From contig MNYO01000028.1 of the NCBI GenBank assembly GCA_001873165.1, forward strand, positions 1 through 9,753: a stretch of DNA of 9,753 bases, in the 5' to 3' direction. Source of the stretch: Candidatus Gracilibacteria bacterium CG2_30_37_12 (lineage in GTDB: Bacteria; Patescibacteriota; Gracilibacteria; BD1-5; UBA2023). The notes under the pieces are model-generated. The model saw only the letters and a program-made list of their open reading frames with translations, was not told where the DNA came from and did no database searches. Shown here piece by piece: positions 1-6,477 of the stretch. Position 1 is the stretch's first letter. Each line of letters opens with the position of its first letter. A program made the position numbers and the translations under genes.

Positions 1-285
1 TCTATTAGCATCTCTGGCAGAAGATTGGAAACCTCAGAGATTAAGGAATGCTATAGTAGAGAGTATGACAAGGATAGTTATGACTACTATGAGTTCGACG
101 AGGGTGAAACCATTGTATTTCGTCACCCTGAATTTATTTTCAGTCCTAAAGGATTGTTCTCGGGAAGATATTCTTATTTTCTGAGATGAAGTGGAAGATT
201 TTCCCGATAGGCAATCCTTTAGGGCTGAAACAGGACTTTTTCCGAGTTCAGAATGACAAGACGAGTGAGGAGTTTTTGTTTTCAT
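1..285 (-). CDS. Type IV prepilin-like protein (N-terminal part; runs off the window)
   Basis: The sequence shows a class III prepilin signal: a G|FTLVEL cleavage site with Glu at mature position 5, followed by a hydrophobic helix (IVVITILVILSTIAFLNL). A TGA then sits in frame at 34-36. Read as glycine it continues as GGFQSSARDANR, the kind of segment that follows the pilin helix in CPR pilins, so the TGA is not a stop. Pilins are processed by PilD-type peptidase and assembled into pili or secretion pseudopili. The start is uncertain. The ATG at 285 gives an unusual 59-residue leader, nearly all of it encoded by the palindromic repeat 122-257. A GTG at 126, at the edge of that repeat, would give a canonical 6-residue leader (VTKYNG). 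The frame is also open to a TTG at 342, but that overlaps a predicted -35 box. I chose the ATG because a promoter lies just upstream of it. The globular C-terminal part is outside the window. Confidence 0.8.
122..257. repeat. 136-bp palindromic (REP/MITE-like) element inside the prepilin leader
   Basis: The outer arms are GTCACCCTGAA (122-132) and TTCAGAATGAC (247-257), imperfect reverse complements of each other. The inner arms, 138-173 and 194-230, pair over about 36 bases with few mismatches and one indel; both contain CCTAAAGGATTG and TCGGGAA. The loop is about 20 bases (174-193). The GTCAtyCTGAA ends resemble dispersed palindromes seen between genes in many bacterial genomes (recognised by eye, not searched). 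The element has no coding capacity of its own, but the prepilin frame reads straight through it. Confidence 0.8.
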
Positions 286-314
286 AGGGAGGAAATATTT
301 AGAATAATGAGGGT

Positions 315-342
315 ATTGTAGTGGATTTTGAAATGAATACAA
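315..342 (-). promoter_or_regulatory. Predicted sigma70-type promoter for the prepilin gene
   Basis: On the minus strand, TTGTAT (337-342) and TACAAT (315-320) are separated by 16 bases. The expected transcription start is near 308, just upstream of the ATG at 285. It lies directly after the DUF58 gene stop, so the prepilin need not depend on read-through. Consensus match only. Confidence 0.45.
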
Positions 343-362
343 AAATAAATGGATTTTAAATC

Positions 363-1223
363 CTATAATCCGCTATTTTGTCGCTTTTTGAAAAAGAGAT
401 AGAGTTCTTCATACACATTTTTTGATTCATCCAGTGAAAGATATGATAATCCTCGCTTCATGAGAGTATGACGAAAATTTTCCAATTCTTGGCTTCGTTC
501 TCTTGTATATTGTTCTCGTTTCTTTTCGTCGGAACTATCTATGAAAAGATCAGTATTTTGTGTAATGATGTGAATATTCTCTCTTACGAGCGTATTTTCG
601 AATGTATCAAAAATATGAATGAAAATACAGTCATTTTGTTCGGAAAGAGAACGGAGATATTGTTCTTTGGGAAGTTCTAGACTATCTGAAAATATAAATA
701 CGAGATGATTCTTAATCCGTTTCTGACAGAGGCTTTCTACCACCATCGGCAGATGAGAAATTCCTCGCTCATTTTGAGTAAGCAGTATATCAAAATCTGT
801 ATGAATTTTCTGCAGGTGTTCCATTCCCTTTTGTATCTTGTACATCTTTCGAAGAGTATCTGAGAAAAACCAGGCACCACTCGGATCATTATTTTCTGCT
901 GAGGAAAATAAAAGAAGCGAGAAAGCTTCGGCAAGTGTTTCGATTTTGGTCTTTTTATTACTTCCAAAGTTCATACTCTCACTTATATCCACTACGAAAA
1001 GTACTTTTCGTTCGCGATCTTCCTCATACTGTTTGATATATGTTTTCCCCATTCGTGCACTTGCTTTCCAATCGATACTCGTCGTATTGTCTCCAAGACT
1101 ATATTCACGGATTCCAGCGAATTCTATTCCTGATCCATGAAAAGAAGTCTTATAATTCCCTGCAAGAAGTGAAGAGAGCTTTTTAAATGCAACGAGATCT
1201 ATGAGGTGAAATGGATGTTTCAT
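363..1223 (-). CDS. DUF58 domain protein (VWA-like, MoxR/Bat-system type)
   Basis: This 286-aa protein has the DUF58 signature near residues 30-66: GSGIEFAGIREYSLGD, then SIDWKASAR, then a KQYEED segment. A VWA-like fold follows, with DISES at 79-83 as a MIDAS-type metal-binding DxSxS. The length is usual for the family. There is no signal peptide or membrane helix, so it is probably cytoplasmic or peripheral. DUF58 proteins typically sit in operons with a MoxR AAA+ ATPase and VWA membrane proteins (BatA/BatB) and are linked to envelope stress or assembly; the biochemical role is poorly defined. Here the VWA partner lies about 1 kb upstream on the same strand (2209-3267), with an opposite-strand gene between them and no MoxR gene in view. 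The gene contains no TGA codon and ends in TAG. No Shine-Dalgarno precedes the ATG. The family call is firm; the exact function is unknown. Confidence 0.88.
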   Translation of the reverse strand: MKHPFHLIDLVAFKKLSSLLAGNYKTSFHGSGIEFAGIREYSLGDNTTSIDWKASARMGKTYIKQYEEDRERKVLFVVDISESMNFGSNKKTKIETLAEAFSLLLFSSAENNDPSGAWFFSDTLRKMYKIQKGMEHLQKIHTDFDILLTQNERGISHLPMVVESLCQKRIKNHLVFIFSDSLELPKEQYLRSLSEQNDCIFIHIFDTFENTLVRENIHIITQNTDLFIDSSDEKKREQYTRERSQELENFRHTLMKRGLSYLSLDESKNVYEELYLFFKKRQNSGL

Positions 1224-1274
1224 GCTGTATAAATGAAGGGATAGTTACTAAGAATCAGAAATCATGTGAATACA

Positions 1275-1302
1275 AGTATATAAACTTTTCTCCAAAACAA
1301 AA
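1275..1302 (-). promoter_or_regulatory. Possible promoter for the DUF58 gene
   Basis: On the minus strand a good -10 TATACT (1275-1280) lies 16 bases from a poor -35 TTTTGT (1297-1302), about 50 bases before the start codon. It is supported mainly by the -10 match and by its position in a divergent intergenic region. Confidence 0.35.
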
Positions 1303-1303
1303 C

Positions 1304-1332
1304 TTTTGATTTACAAAAAAAAACGATATACT
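1304..1332 (+). promoter_or_regulatory. Possible promoter for the glycine-rich protein gene
   Basis: A -10 TATACT (1327-1332) lies 17 bases after a weak -35 TTTTGA (1304-1309), or 15 bases after TTGATT (1306-1311). The start codon follows at 1367. An A-rich run fills the spacer. Confidence 0.4.
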
Positions 1333-1366
1333 ATTTCAGATAATTTTAGTTTTTAAATCTTCTTAT

Positions 1367-2166
1367 ATGAAGCAGTTCTTTAAGTGGCTTGGGAAACATA
1401 TTGCCGGAGCAATGGTCTTTTCATTGTTTTCTGTTCTTTTTATAGCAGGAATTGTATATGCTCTAACCTATCCAAGTGCTCCACCAACGGGGGAAATAGT
1501 AGGGGGGAAATAGTAGGGGGGAAATTTATGCAGTATTTTAATAACATAAAATGAGCTTGCCCCACATGAAAAGTAATATCCTAATTCTATAGTGATTTCA
1601 CGAAAATTTGTGTAAGTGGATGAACTACTTGTACACATGGTTCTTGAACCTTTCTTACTACTAGTATTTTCAATGTACCAGTAGATGCATGTTCAAATGC
1701 ACTTGTTACAGTTAAAGGATGAGGTGGTGGTTGAGGAGGAAGTTTCTGGGGGACTTCTGGAACAGATGGTTCTGCTGGTTGTAAAACTATTGGTTCTGCG
1801 ATAATTATTCCTGGAAATACTTATCCAATTACCGTAGGTAATGGTGGTTGAGGAGGAAGTTGAGGTGGTGGTTGGCAAGCATGAGGTACAGGTGGTTCAG
1901 GAAATCCAAGTGGTTGAAATGGTGCAACTGGTTGGGGATCTGGTGGTGGTGGTTGAGGAGGGGCATCTTCTGCTTTTAGTTATTTAGCAACTGGTGGTAA
2001 TGGAGGAACAGGAAAAAATCCTTGGGGATCATGAGGTGCATGAAGTTGAGGGTGAGGTTGATGTACTACATGAGGGTGAGGTGTATGAGGAATTGCAAAT
2101 AGTGGTCCATATGCACAAAATACTTCTCCTTCTGGTTCTGCGGGAAGTGTTCTCATTGAATGGTAA
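1367..2166 (+). pseudogene. Glycine-rich surface protein, frameshifted by a 14-bp duplication and interrupted by TAA
   Basis: The ATG at 1367 opens MKQFFKWLGKHIAG, a membrane-anchor/signal helix (about residues 13-33) and a TYPSAPPTGEIVGGK segment, then stops at TAG (1511-1513) after 48 codons. Removing one copy of the 14-bp tandem repeat (1494-1521) restores a frame that runs to TAA at 2164. It contains FMQYFNNIKGACPTGKVIS, one TAA (1582-1584), FYSDFTKICVSGG, a beta-rich piece (SIFNVPVDACSNALVTVKGG) and a long glycine-rich region with TYPITVGNGGGGG, YLATGGNGGTG and a C-terminal SGSAGSVLIEW. Without the two lesions it would be about 261 aa. Nineteen in-frame TGA codons fall in glycine-rich context. 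The C-terminal part resembles glycine-rich domains of phage tail/receptor-binding and surface proteins, so a secreted adhesin-like role is inferred. A bidirectional terminator follows. Sequencing error or a genuine recent pseudogene are both possible. Confidence 0.75.
1494..1521 (+). repeat. 14-bp perfect tandem duplication causing a frameshift
   Basis: Two exact copies of AAATAGTAGGGGGG lie at 1494-1507 and 1508-1521. The length is not a multiple of three, so it shifts the frame by two and brings TAG into frame at 1511. With one copy the flanking frames join exactly, so the duplication is the cause of the disruption. Confidence 0.93.
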
Positions 2167-2171
2167 TATTT

Positions 2172-2213
2172 TATAAAAAGAAGCATTTCCTTTCGGAAAT
2201 GCTTCTTTTTATA
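2172..2213. terminator. Bidirectional intrinsic terminator
   Basis: A perfect 19-bp stem (2172-2190 with 2195-2213) has the core AAGCATTTCC/GGAAATGCTT, a TTTC loop (2191-2194) and A/T tracts at both ends, so it can act on both strands. It separates the convergent glycine-rich gene (stop at 2166) and the VWA gene, whose stop codon (2209-2211) lies inside the stem. Confidence 0.88.
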
Positions 2214-3267
2214 TTCCCCCTTCAAACCTCCTAAAATCCAACCAGAGCCAAAATGGGAGAAGAAAAATAATGCTCCAGAGAAACCATTCATATTCAGGAT
2301 GTCGAACCGTAATAGAGGTAGTTTTTACCTCTGTTTTTGTGAGCTTTTCCAGTTCTTGAAAAATGGAAGTCAGGGAATTTTCATTTTTGGCATTATAGTA
2401 GTGCCCTCCGGTTATATCTGCAATTTCTGTCAAAGTTTTCTCGTCGAGAGTGGCACGAATTGGTTTCCCTGTTTGATCGCGAAAATACTGTTTTTCTCCA
2501 AACCGATCAGTTACATACAAATCCGTTCCTGCCGGATCACCGATTCAGAGTGTATAAATATTCACCCCTTGTTCCTTTGCGAGTTTCGCAGCAATCGTCG
2601 GATTGATTCCCATATTTGCCTCACCGTCGGTCAGAACGATAATAACTTTTCGTCTTTCAATAGCCCTCACCCCCGACCTCTCTCCCAGAGGGCGAGGGGA
2701 GGTTTTTTCATCCCCTTTCAAAGTATCGAGTGCAACCAGGAGTCCGTCTCCCATAGCGGTTCCAGAAAATCCCGGGATATCCTGACGAATAGAATCGGTT
2801 GTCATCTGTTCTACAGCATCTACAAGAGCAGTGTAATCAAATGTCAGTGGAGTGGAGAGGAATGGTTTCCCTGCAAAAAGTATGATAGCAAGGCGATCGC
2901 TGGTGAAATGACTTATGAAATCACTCATAACTTTTTTCGCTACAGTAATGCGATTTGGTTTAATATCTTCGGCAAGCATCGATTTGGAGATATCGAAAAC
3001 TATCGCGATATCGATTCCTTTTTTAAAAACATCGGTTCTCATTGAAGAACTTACGGGATGAGCAAGGATGCAAACAAAGAGTGAAAATATTACTATTTTT
3101 AGAAAAAGTGGGAGATAAAAATATTTCCATTTTCCATTTCCATAAATCTTTTGTAGGAGCGGAGAACTTCGAAAATACACTCATTTTTTCCGAGCTCTGA
3201 AATCGATCCATATAATAATCGGGACGAGAACAAGGAGAAAGAAAAAATAAGGAGAAAGAAAAATCAT
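2209..3267 (-). CDS. BatA-like membrane protein with von Willebrand A domain
   Basis: The 352-aa product needs two TGA codons read as glycine (residue 29, KKGVYF; residue 241, YTLGIGDP). It has the BatA layout: an N-terminal membrane segment (about 3-21, starting FLSPYFFFLL), a second at about 50-69, a VWA domain from about 85, and a C-terminal membrane segment (WFLWSIIFLLPFWLWLDF). MIDAS residues are visible: DISKS (92-96), the Thr of FSGTAMGDG (170) and the Asp of LTDGE (about 212-216). BatA/BatB proteins partner with MoxR and DUF58 proteins in an envelope-linked system. Residues about 188-205 are an insert encoded by a palindromic repeat (2664-2703), directly before the strand carrying LTDGE. 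The start at 3267 matches the family N-terminus; the frame is open further upstream into yraN. It lies 37 bases downstream of yraN. Family confident, role general. Confidence 0.9.
2664..2703. repeat. REP-like GC-rich palindrome inserted in frame in the VWA gene
   Basis: The CCCTCACCCCCGACC...GGCGAGGGGAGG segment is far more GC-rich than its surroundings and is imperfectly palindromic (CTCTCCC/GGGCGAG around AGA). On the minus strand it encodes roughly TSPRPLGERSGVRA in the VWA protein. In the opposite frames it gives PHPRPLSQRARG and LTPDLSPRGRG, phrases familiar from translated REP-type palindromes in many genomes. Element limits are approximate. Confidence 0.8.
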
Positions 3268-3304
3268 AGATAATTTCGTATGAAAATAAGAAAATGGAAA
3301 TATT

Positions 3305-3670
3305 TTATCGCATCTCGACATTTCTAAAATGCGTGAGACGGTAACTTTTTTGCATTTTTTGTATGGCGATAAAATCAATTCGGACAAAATCTTCACTAAG
3401 ATTCTGCTTCATACAATACCAATGGAAAGCGAAAAGAAAACGTTTTTTCTTGGTTTTGGTGAATGTTTCTACGGCACTTCCATGACTTTCTCCTGTTCGA
3501 TATTTGACTTCAAAAAAGACGGTGATTCCGTCCTTTTTCGCGATTATATCAATCTCCCCACCTTTCGATGCCACGAAATTGGTTTCCATGATTTCATATT
3601 CGTGCTTCTGAAGATAGGCAATAGCGAGAAGTTCCGCCTGATCTCCAGTGGTTCGAGAAGAAAGAGTCAT
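3305..3670 (-). CDS. yraN: YraN/UPF0102 family nuclease-fold protein
   Basis: This 121-aa product has the UPF0102 signature: an N-terminal helix (TGDQAELLAIAYLQKHEYEI), then NFVASKGGEIDIIAKKDG and VFFEVKYRTG, with the E..D..EVK acidic/lysine set of the PD-(D/E)XK/Holliday-junction-resolvase-like fold at about residues 39-56, and HGSAVETFTKTKKKR after it. The length is typical. The family is widely conserved; its physiological role is not settled, and a DNA-processing role is inferred from the fold. There is no TGA codon and the gene ends in TAA. It lies 37 bases before the VWA gene and 85 bases after the TraC-like gene, all on one strand, so co-transcription is likely. No Shine-Dalgarno is visible before the ATG. 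Confidence 0.9.
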   Translation of the reverse strand: MTLSSRTTGDQAELLAIAYLQKHEYEIMETNFVASKGGEIDIIAKKDGITVFFEVKYRTGESHGSAVETFTKTKKKRFLFAFHWYCMKQNLSEDFVRIDFIAIQKMQKSYRLTHFRNVEMR

Positions 3671-3755
3671 GTTATAGGAGTTAGGAAATAGAGGAAAGAA
3701 AAGAAATAATTTCTTATTCCTCGTAACTATTCTCTCATATCTGGTAACTAACTAC

Positions 3756-4478
3756 TTATTCCACATCCACACTATTCATATCCTTAATCTTTACTTCTCC
3801 GTTTACTTTTGGATTATAGTACCCGATGAGAAGTTTAATGAGATCATCTTTTTTAAGTTCATCACTCTTGATTCCAATCCCTTCGAGACTCGTTTTAATC
3901 GTAGAAAGTCGTTCGGCATTTCCTTTTCGCATATGATCAGCTCGGCGACGTTTATCTCGAATAGAAGTGACGGTTTCTTCGGAAGTAATAGCCGCCCAAA
4001 AAGTCCTGAAGACTCCCACAATTCCTTTATCTCGAACACTGCGATCCTCATCGGTATCATATGGAACGACGATATAAAAATCTTTTTTCATAATCTGCGC
4101 CATATCGATCAAGTTCGTGAGAAAGTCCACATATCGATAGGTTTGCTCTTGAAGAAGCGAATTCTTCTGTTTCAGAGCAAGAGTTTTGAGTTTCATAAGA
4201 TACCCTTCTATATCTACTTTGAGAGATCGAACAATAATCTGAACTGGGAAACGAAGAGAGTTCAAAAAACGCTGATATCCGATGATAATGGAGTCCTGTT
4301 CTTCCTCACTCTTGAGATTGAAATTCACAGCATGAACTTTAAGTACCATACGAGAAGAACCATCTTTCATGATCATACAATTGTCTCGTATCTCTGAAAA
4401 TGGCAGATATCGTTGCGTCGTTGCATCTTTTGTAGTCGTTTTCGCAGCTTTCATAGAAGCAGTGGTTTTGTCGGACAT
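3756..4478 (-). CDS. TraC/VirB4 N-terminal-domain-like protein (stand-alone)
   Basis: This 240-aa protein has a Thr/Lys/Ala-rich N-terminus (about 1-22), then QRYLPFSEIRDNCMIMKDG, RMVLKVHAVNFNLKSEEEQ, FLNSLRFPVQIIVRS and a later FYIVVPYDTDED. This is the pattern of the N-terminal domain of TraC/VirB4-type conjugation ATPases as found in CPR genomes next to PrgI genes. There is no Walker A or B motif, so the ATPase half is absent. In related genomes the N-terminal domain is often a separate gene followed by the ATPase; here yraN follows instead, so the motor must be encoded elsewhere or be missing. The C-terminal part is charged. It begins 21 bases after the PrgI gene stop, so the two form an operon. 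It contains no TGA codon. A role at the inner-membrane platform of a type IV secretion or pilus system is inferred from family and neighbour. Confidence 0.78.
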   Translation of the reverse strand: MSDKTTASMKAAKTTTKDATTQRYLPFSEIRDNCMIMKDGSSRMVLKVHAVNFNLKSEEEQDSIIIGYQRFLNSLRFPVQIIVRSLKVDIEGYLMKLKTLALKQKNSLLQEQTYRYVDFLTNLIDMAQIMKKDFYIVVPYDTDEDRSVRDKGIVGVFRTFWAAITSEETVTSIRDKRRRADHMRKGNAERLSTIKTSLEGIGIKSDELKKDDLIKLLIGYYNPKVNGEVKIKDMNSVDVE

Positions 4479-4499
4479 AATTTGAATATATTTAAATAA

Positions 4500-4913
4500 T
4501 TATAACTTCCCGAGTTTCTCTTCTACGCTCTCAAAGGTTTTATGGCTATTTTTATCTATTCCACCAGACTGTATTTCCTCAATATTGCGGATATATCCGA
4601 CTTCTAGAGAGTTATAACTATCGACTCACTTGGACCAGACACGATTCCCGACATTCAGGTTGAGTCGTATGAGGTTCAGAAGAAAAGGAACAAAAGTCAT
4701 TTCGGTATGACGAAATAGTGCAATCACGAGAGTCAGACCAACGATGATAAGAGTTGGGAACAATGCTAAATCTGCACCAATATTTGGTTCAAGCGATTTA
4801 AATACAGAGTACCCGAAACCACCACCAATCATGATAATAGTCAACTGTCGGAGACTTAAATTGAGAAAGATTTTATCTTCATTTTCTATCTGTACAGGGA
4901 TCTTGTATTGCAT
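4500..4913 (-). CDS. PrgI-family membrane protein (VirB3-like T4SS component)
   Basis: The N-terminus MQYKIPVQIENEDKIF, followed by LSLRQLTIIMIGGGFGY, is typical of the PrgI family. There are two membrane helices (about residues 26-44 and 49-67), then FRHTEMTFVPFLLNLIRL. A TGA at 4626-4628 would end the protein after VWSK at 95 aa in the standard code. Read as glycine it continues for 42 residues (GVDSYNSLEVGYIRNIEEIQ, then a charged tail to TAA at 4500), giving 137 aa and bringing the stop to 21 bases from the next start. PrgI proteins are small bitopic or polytopic partners of VirB4/TraC ATPases in conjugation-type secretion of Gram-positives and CPR bacteria. A strong promoter lies immediately upstream. 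Confidence 0.85.
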
Positions 4914-4947
4914 AAATAATAGAAGGTTGGAGTATTATATGAGATAT

Positions 4948-4976
4948 ATTATACGCTATTTCCCCTAAAATCACAA
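4948..4976 (-). promoter_or_regulatory. Promoter for the PrgI operon
   Basis: On the minus strand, TTGTGA (4971-4976), a 17-base spacer and a perfect TATAAT (4948-4953) lie about 35 bases upstream of the PrgI start. A second ATTATA on the plus strand (4934-4939) could be an alternative -10. It is back to back with the secF promoter. Confidence 0.65.
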
Positions 4977-4995
4977 TATTTTATATGTTTTTCTT

Positions 4996-5023
4996 TTGAC
5001 TTTTTTAGCTTTCGTCTTATAAA
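4996..5023 (+). promoter_or_regulatory. Promoter for secF
   Basis: TTGACT (4996-5001), a 16-base spacer and TATAAA (5018-5023) lie upstream of secF. The -10 directly abuts a TTG at 5024 that would otherwise allow a longer reading frame. This argues that translation begins at the ATG at 5066. Confidence 0.6.
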
Positions 5024-5065
5024 TTGGGGGTTATTTTTATTCTAATTCTTCACTCATTTTTTCTT

Positions 5066-6040
5066 ATGAAAATTGATTTTATTAAAAGCCGTTTCACATT
5101 TTATGGAATCGCCCTCGCCCTTATTGTTGTTTCTATTGGTGCTGCATTAACACTTCCATTGAATCTCGGAATTGATATGACTGGTGGAGTACAAGCAGAA
5201 TATGACTATAGTGTTGGACAATTAGATATTATGGCTATCAAAACCATAGTTGATGAAACCAAAAAAAGTATCGTCTATAATAATACAGAGGTAGTAAATA
5301 ATATCAATGTATATAAGATTTCTGGAGAAAATAAATTCGTTGTGGAAGCTGGATTTTCAAAAATTACTGGTATTTCAGACCAGGCTTTTGAAGGACTCAA
5401 GACAAAGTTCAAAGATGACATCTCCAATAAATTTACAAACTTGAATACTCTTAAAGTAACTATGTCTCGATATATCAATGTCGGAGAATCTTTCGGTGAC
5501 TATATTAAGAAGACCGCATACATCACACTCGCTCTTGTAATTCTTGCGATCTCATTCTATATTTCTTATGCATTCCGTGGTTCTATAGAAGGTTTCTCAA
5601 GCTTCTCTTTTGCTTCCGTAACGGCTATTTCACTTTTTCATGATGTAATCGTTACTTTCGGGCTGTATTTGATCGCCTCATATTTCTTTCCAGAATTTAA
5701 AATTGATACATTCTTTATAACAGCGATGTTGACGGTTCTCGGATACTCGATCAATGACACCATCGTCGTTATGGATCGAATCCGTTCCAATCTTCGTCTT
5801 CCCGAAAATAAGAAAAAAGATTTTGGAACTGTTATCAATAATTCTGTGAATGACACAATGACTCGTTCTATCTACACTTCTTTCACTGTATTTATCGTTA
5901 TCGTTGTTATGTTCTTCTTTGGACCAGAATCTATCAAAGGATTCATCCTCGCACTCATATTTGGTACTATCGTCGGAACCTATTCTTCTATCGCTATCGC
6001 TGCACCACTTCTCTATGATATTAGTGGAAAGAAAAATTAA
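5066..6040 (+). CDS. secF: Protein translocase subunit SecF
   Basis: This 324-aa membrane protein has the SecF layout: a first membrane helix (about 12-31), GIDMTGG (35-41; compare GIDFTGG), an extracytoplasmic domain to about 148, then five helices. It carries the family motifs GYSINDTIVVMDRIRSN (227-242), DTMTRSIYTSFT and GTYSSIAIAAPLL near the C-terminus. SecF with SecD uses the proton or sodium gradient to help the Sec channel release exported proteins. SecD is not adjacent and must be elsewhere. The start at 5066 is chosen because the frame upstream overlaps the predicted promoter and because MKIDFIKSRFTFYG is a normal SecF beginning. There is no TGA codon although there are many glycines; these use GGN. 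It leads a plus-strand run with the next two genes (23-base and 18-base gaps). Confidence 0.95.
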   Translation: MKIDFIKSRFTFYGIALALIVVSIGAALTLPLNLGIDMTGGVQAEYDYSVGQLDIMAIKTIVDETKKSIVYNNTEVVNNINVYKISGENKFVVEAGFSKITGISDQAFEGLKTKFKDDISNKFTNLNTLKVTMSRYINVGESFGDYIKKTAYITLALVILAISFYISYAFRGSIEGFSSFSFASVTAISLFHDVIVTFGLYLIASYFFPEFKIDTFFITAMLTVLGYSINDTIVVMDRIRSNLRLPENKKKDFGTVINNSVNDTMTRSIYTSFTVFIVIVVMFFFGPESIKGFILALIFGTIVGTYSSIAIAAPLLYDISGKKN

Positions 6041-6063
6041 TATCCTCTAAAAAAGATATCCCA

Positions 6064-6459
6064 ATGACCGAATTTAAAACTCAGGCAGAGCGATTTTCTA
6101 CCATGGTACAAACTTCTCCTGATTGAGAAAATGGAAAAATAGATGCAGTAAAGGCTGTATATCATAGGATACGTGAAATTAAAAAAGCGGTTTGAATTAT
6201 TTTGGGAAGAGAAAAAATCAAGATTACTGGAAATATACTTTTGATGAATTTAAGACATGGCGTGGGGGTATTAGCACGGGCTAAAACATGAAGTACTGTT
6301 GAATATGCTATTACCAAAACATGAGCTCAGGATCTTTTTGAATTCATTGCTGGGAGAAATAAAAAAACACCATGAATAGGAGAAATTAATCTTCCTGCAT
6401 CAGTATGAGATGGAACTCATAAAACTAAGGGATACTGAACAGCTTGTGCATATGATTAA
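6064..6459 (+). CDS. Unrecognised 131-aa protein, visible only with UGA = Gly
   Basis: The ATG at 6064 opens a frame to TAA (6457-6459) with seven in-frame TGA codons (SPDGEN, KAVGII, KTGST, KTGAQD, TPGIG, SVGDG, GYGTA). Other frames over this stretch are short. The predicted protein begins MTEFKTQAERFSTMV and has a helical charged middle (DAVKAVYHRIREIKKAV, then NLRHGVGVLARAKT) and a glycine-containing tail ending KGYGTACAYD. There is no signal peptide, membrane helix or motif I recognise. Support comes from the regular open frame under code 25, its fit between secF and the MazG-like gene with short gaps, and protein-like composition. Function unknown; it is probably co-transcribed with secF. 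Confidence 0.72.
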
Positions 6460-6477
6460 ATATATAAAATATCTACT

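Noticed and set aside
1494..2166. A phase-variable on/off switch as the main explanation of the duplication
   Set aside because: An additional in-frame TAA at 1582 would still block the one-copy form, so switching alone does not restore the protein; kept only as a possibility to test with reads.
1693..2291. Minus-strand frames rich in Thr/Ser or Pro/His opposite the glycine-rich region
   Set aside because: They are the reverse complement of GGT/GGA/TGA glycine repeats, giving artificial low-complexity proteins with no support.
2299..3045. A 248-codon plus-strand open frame opposite the VWA gene, containing PHPRPLSQRARG
   Set aside because: It is antisense to a well-supported VWA protein, has no family resemblance, and the familiar phrase comes from translating the REP-like palindrome in the wrong frame.
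2209..3267. Three separate small genes or a broken VWA pseudogene
   Set aside because: The two apparent breaks are both TGA in the same frame at family-compatible glycine positions, and the joined 352-aa protein has the full BatA domain order.
5024..5065. Longer secF starting at TTG 5024
   Set aside because: The TTG directly follows the predicted -10 box, so it would precede the transcript start; MKIDFIKSRF at 5066 is the usual SecF beginning.
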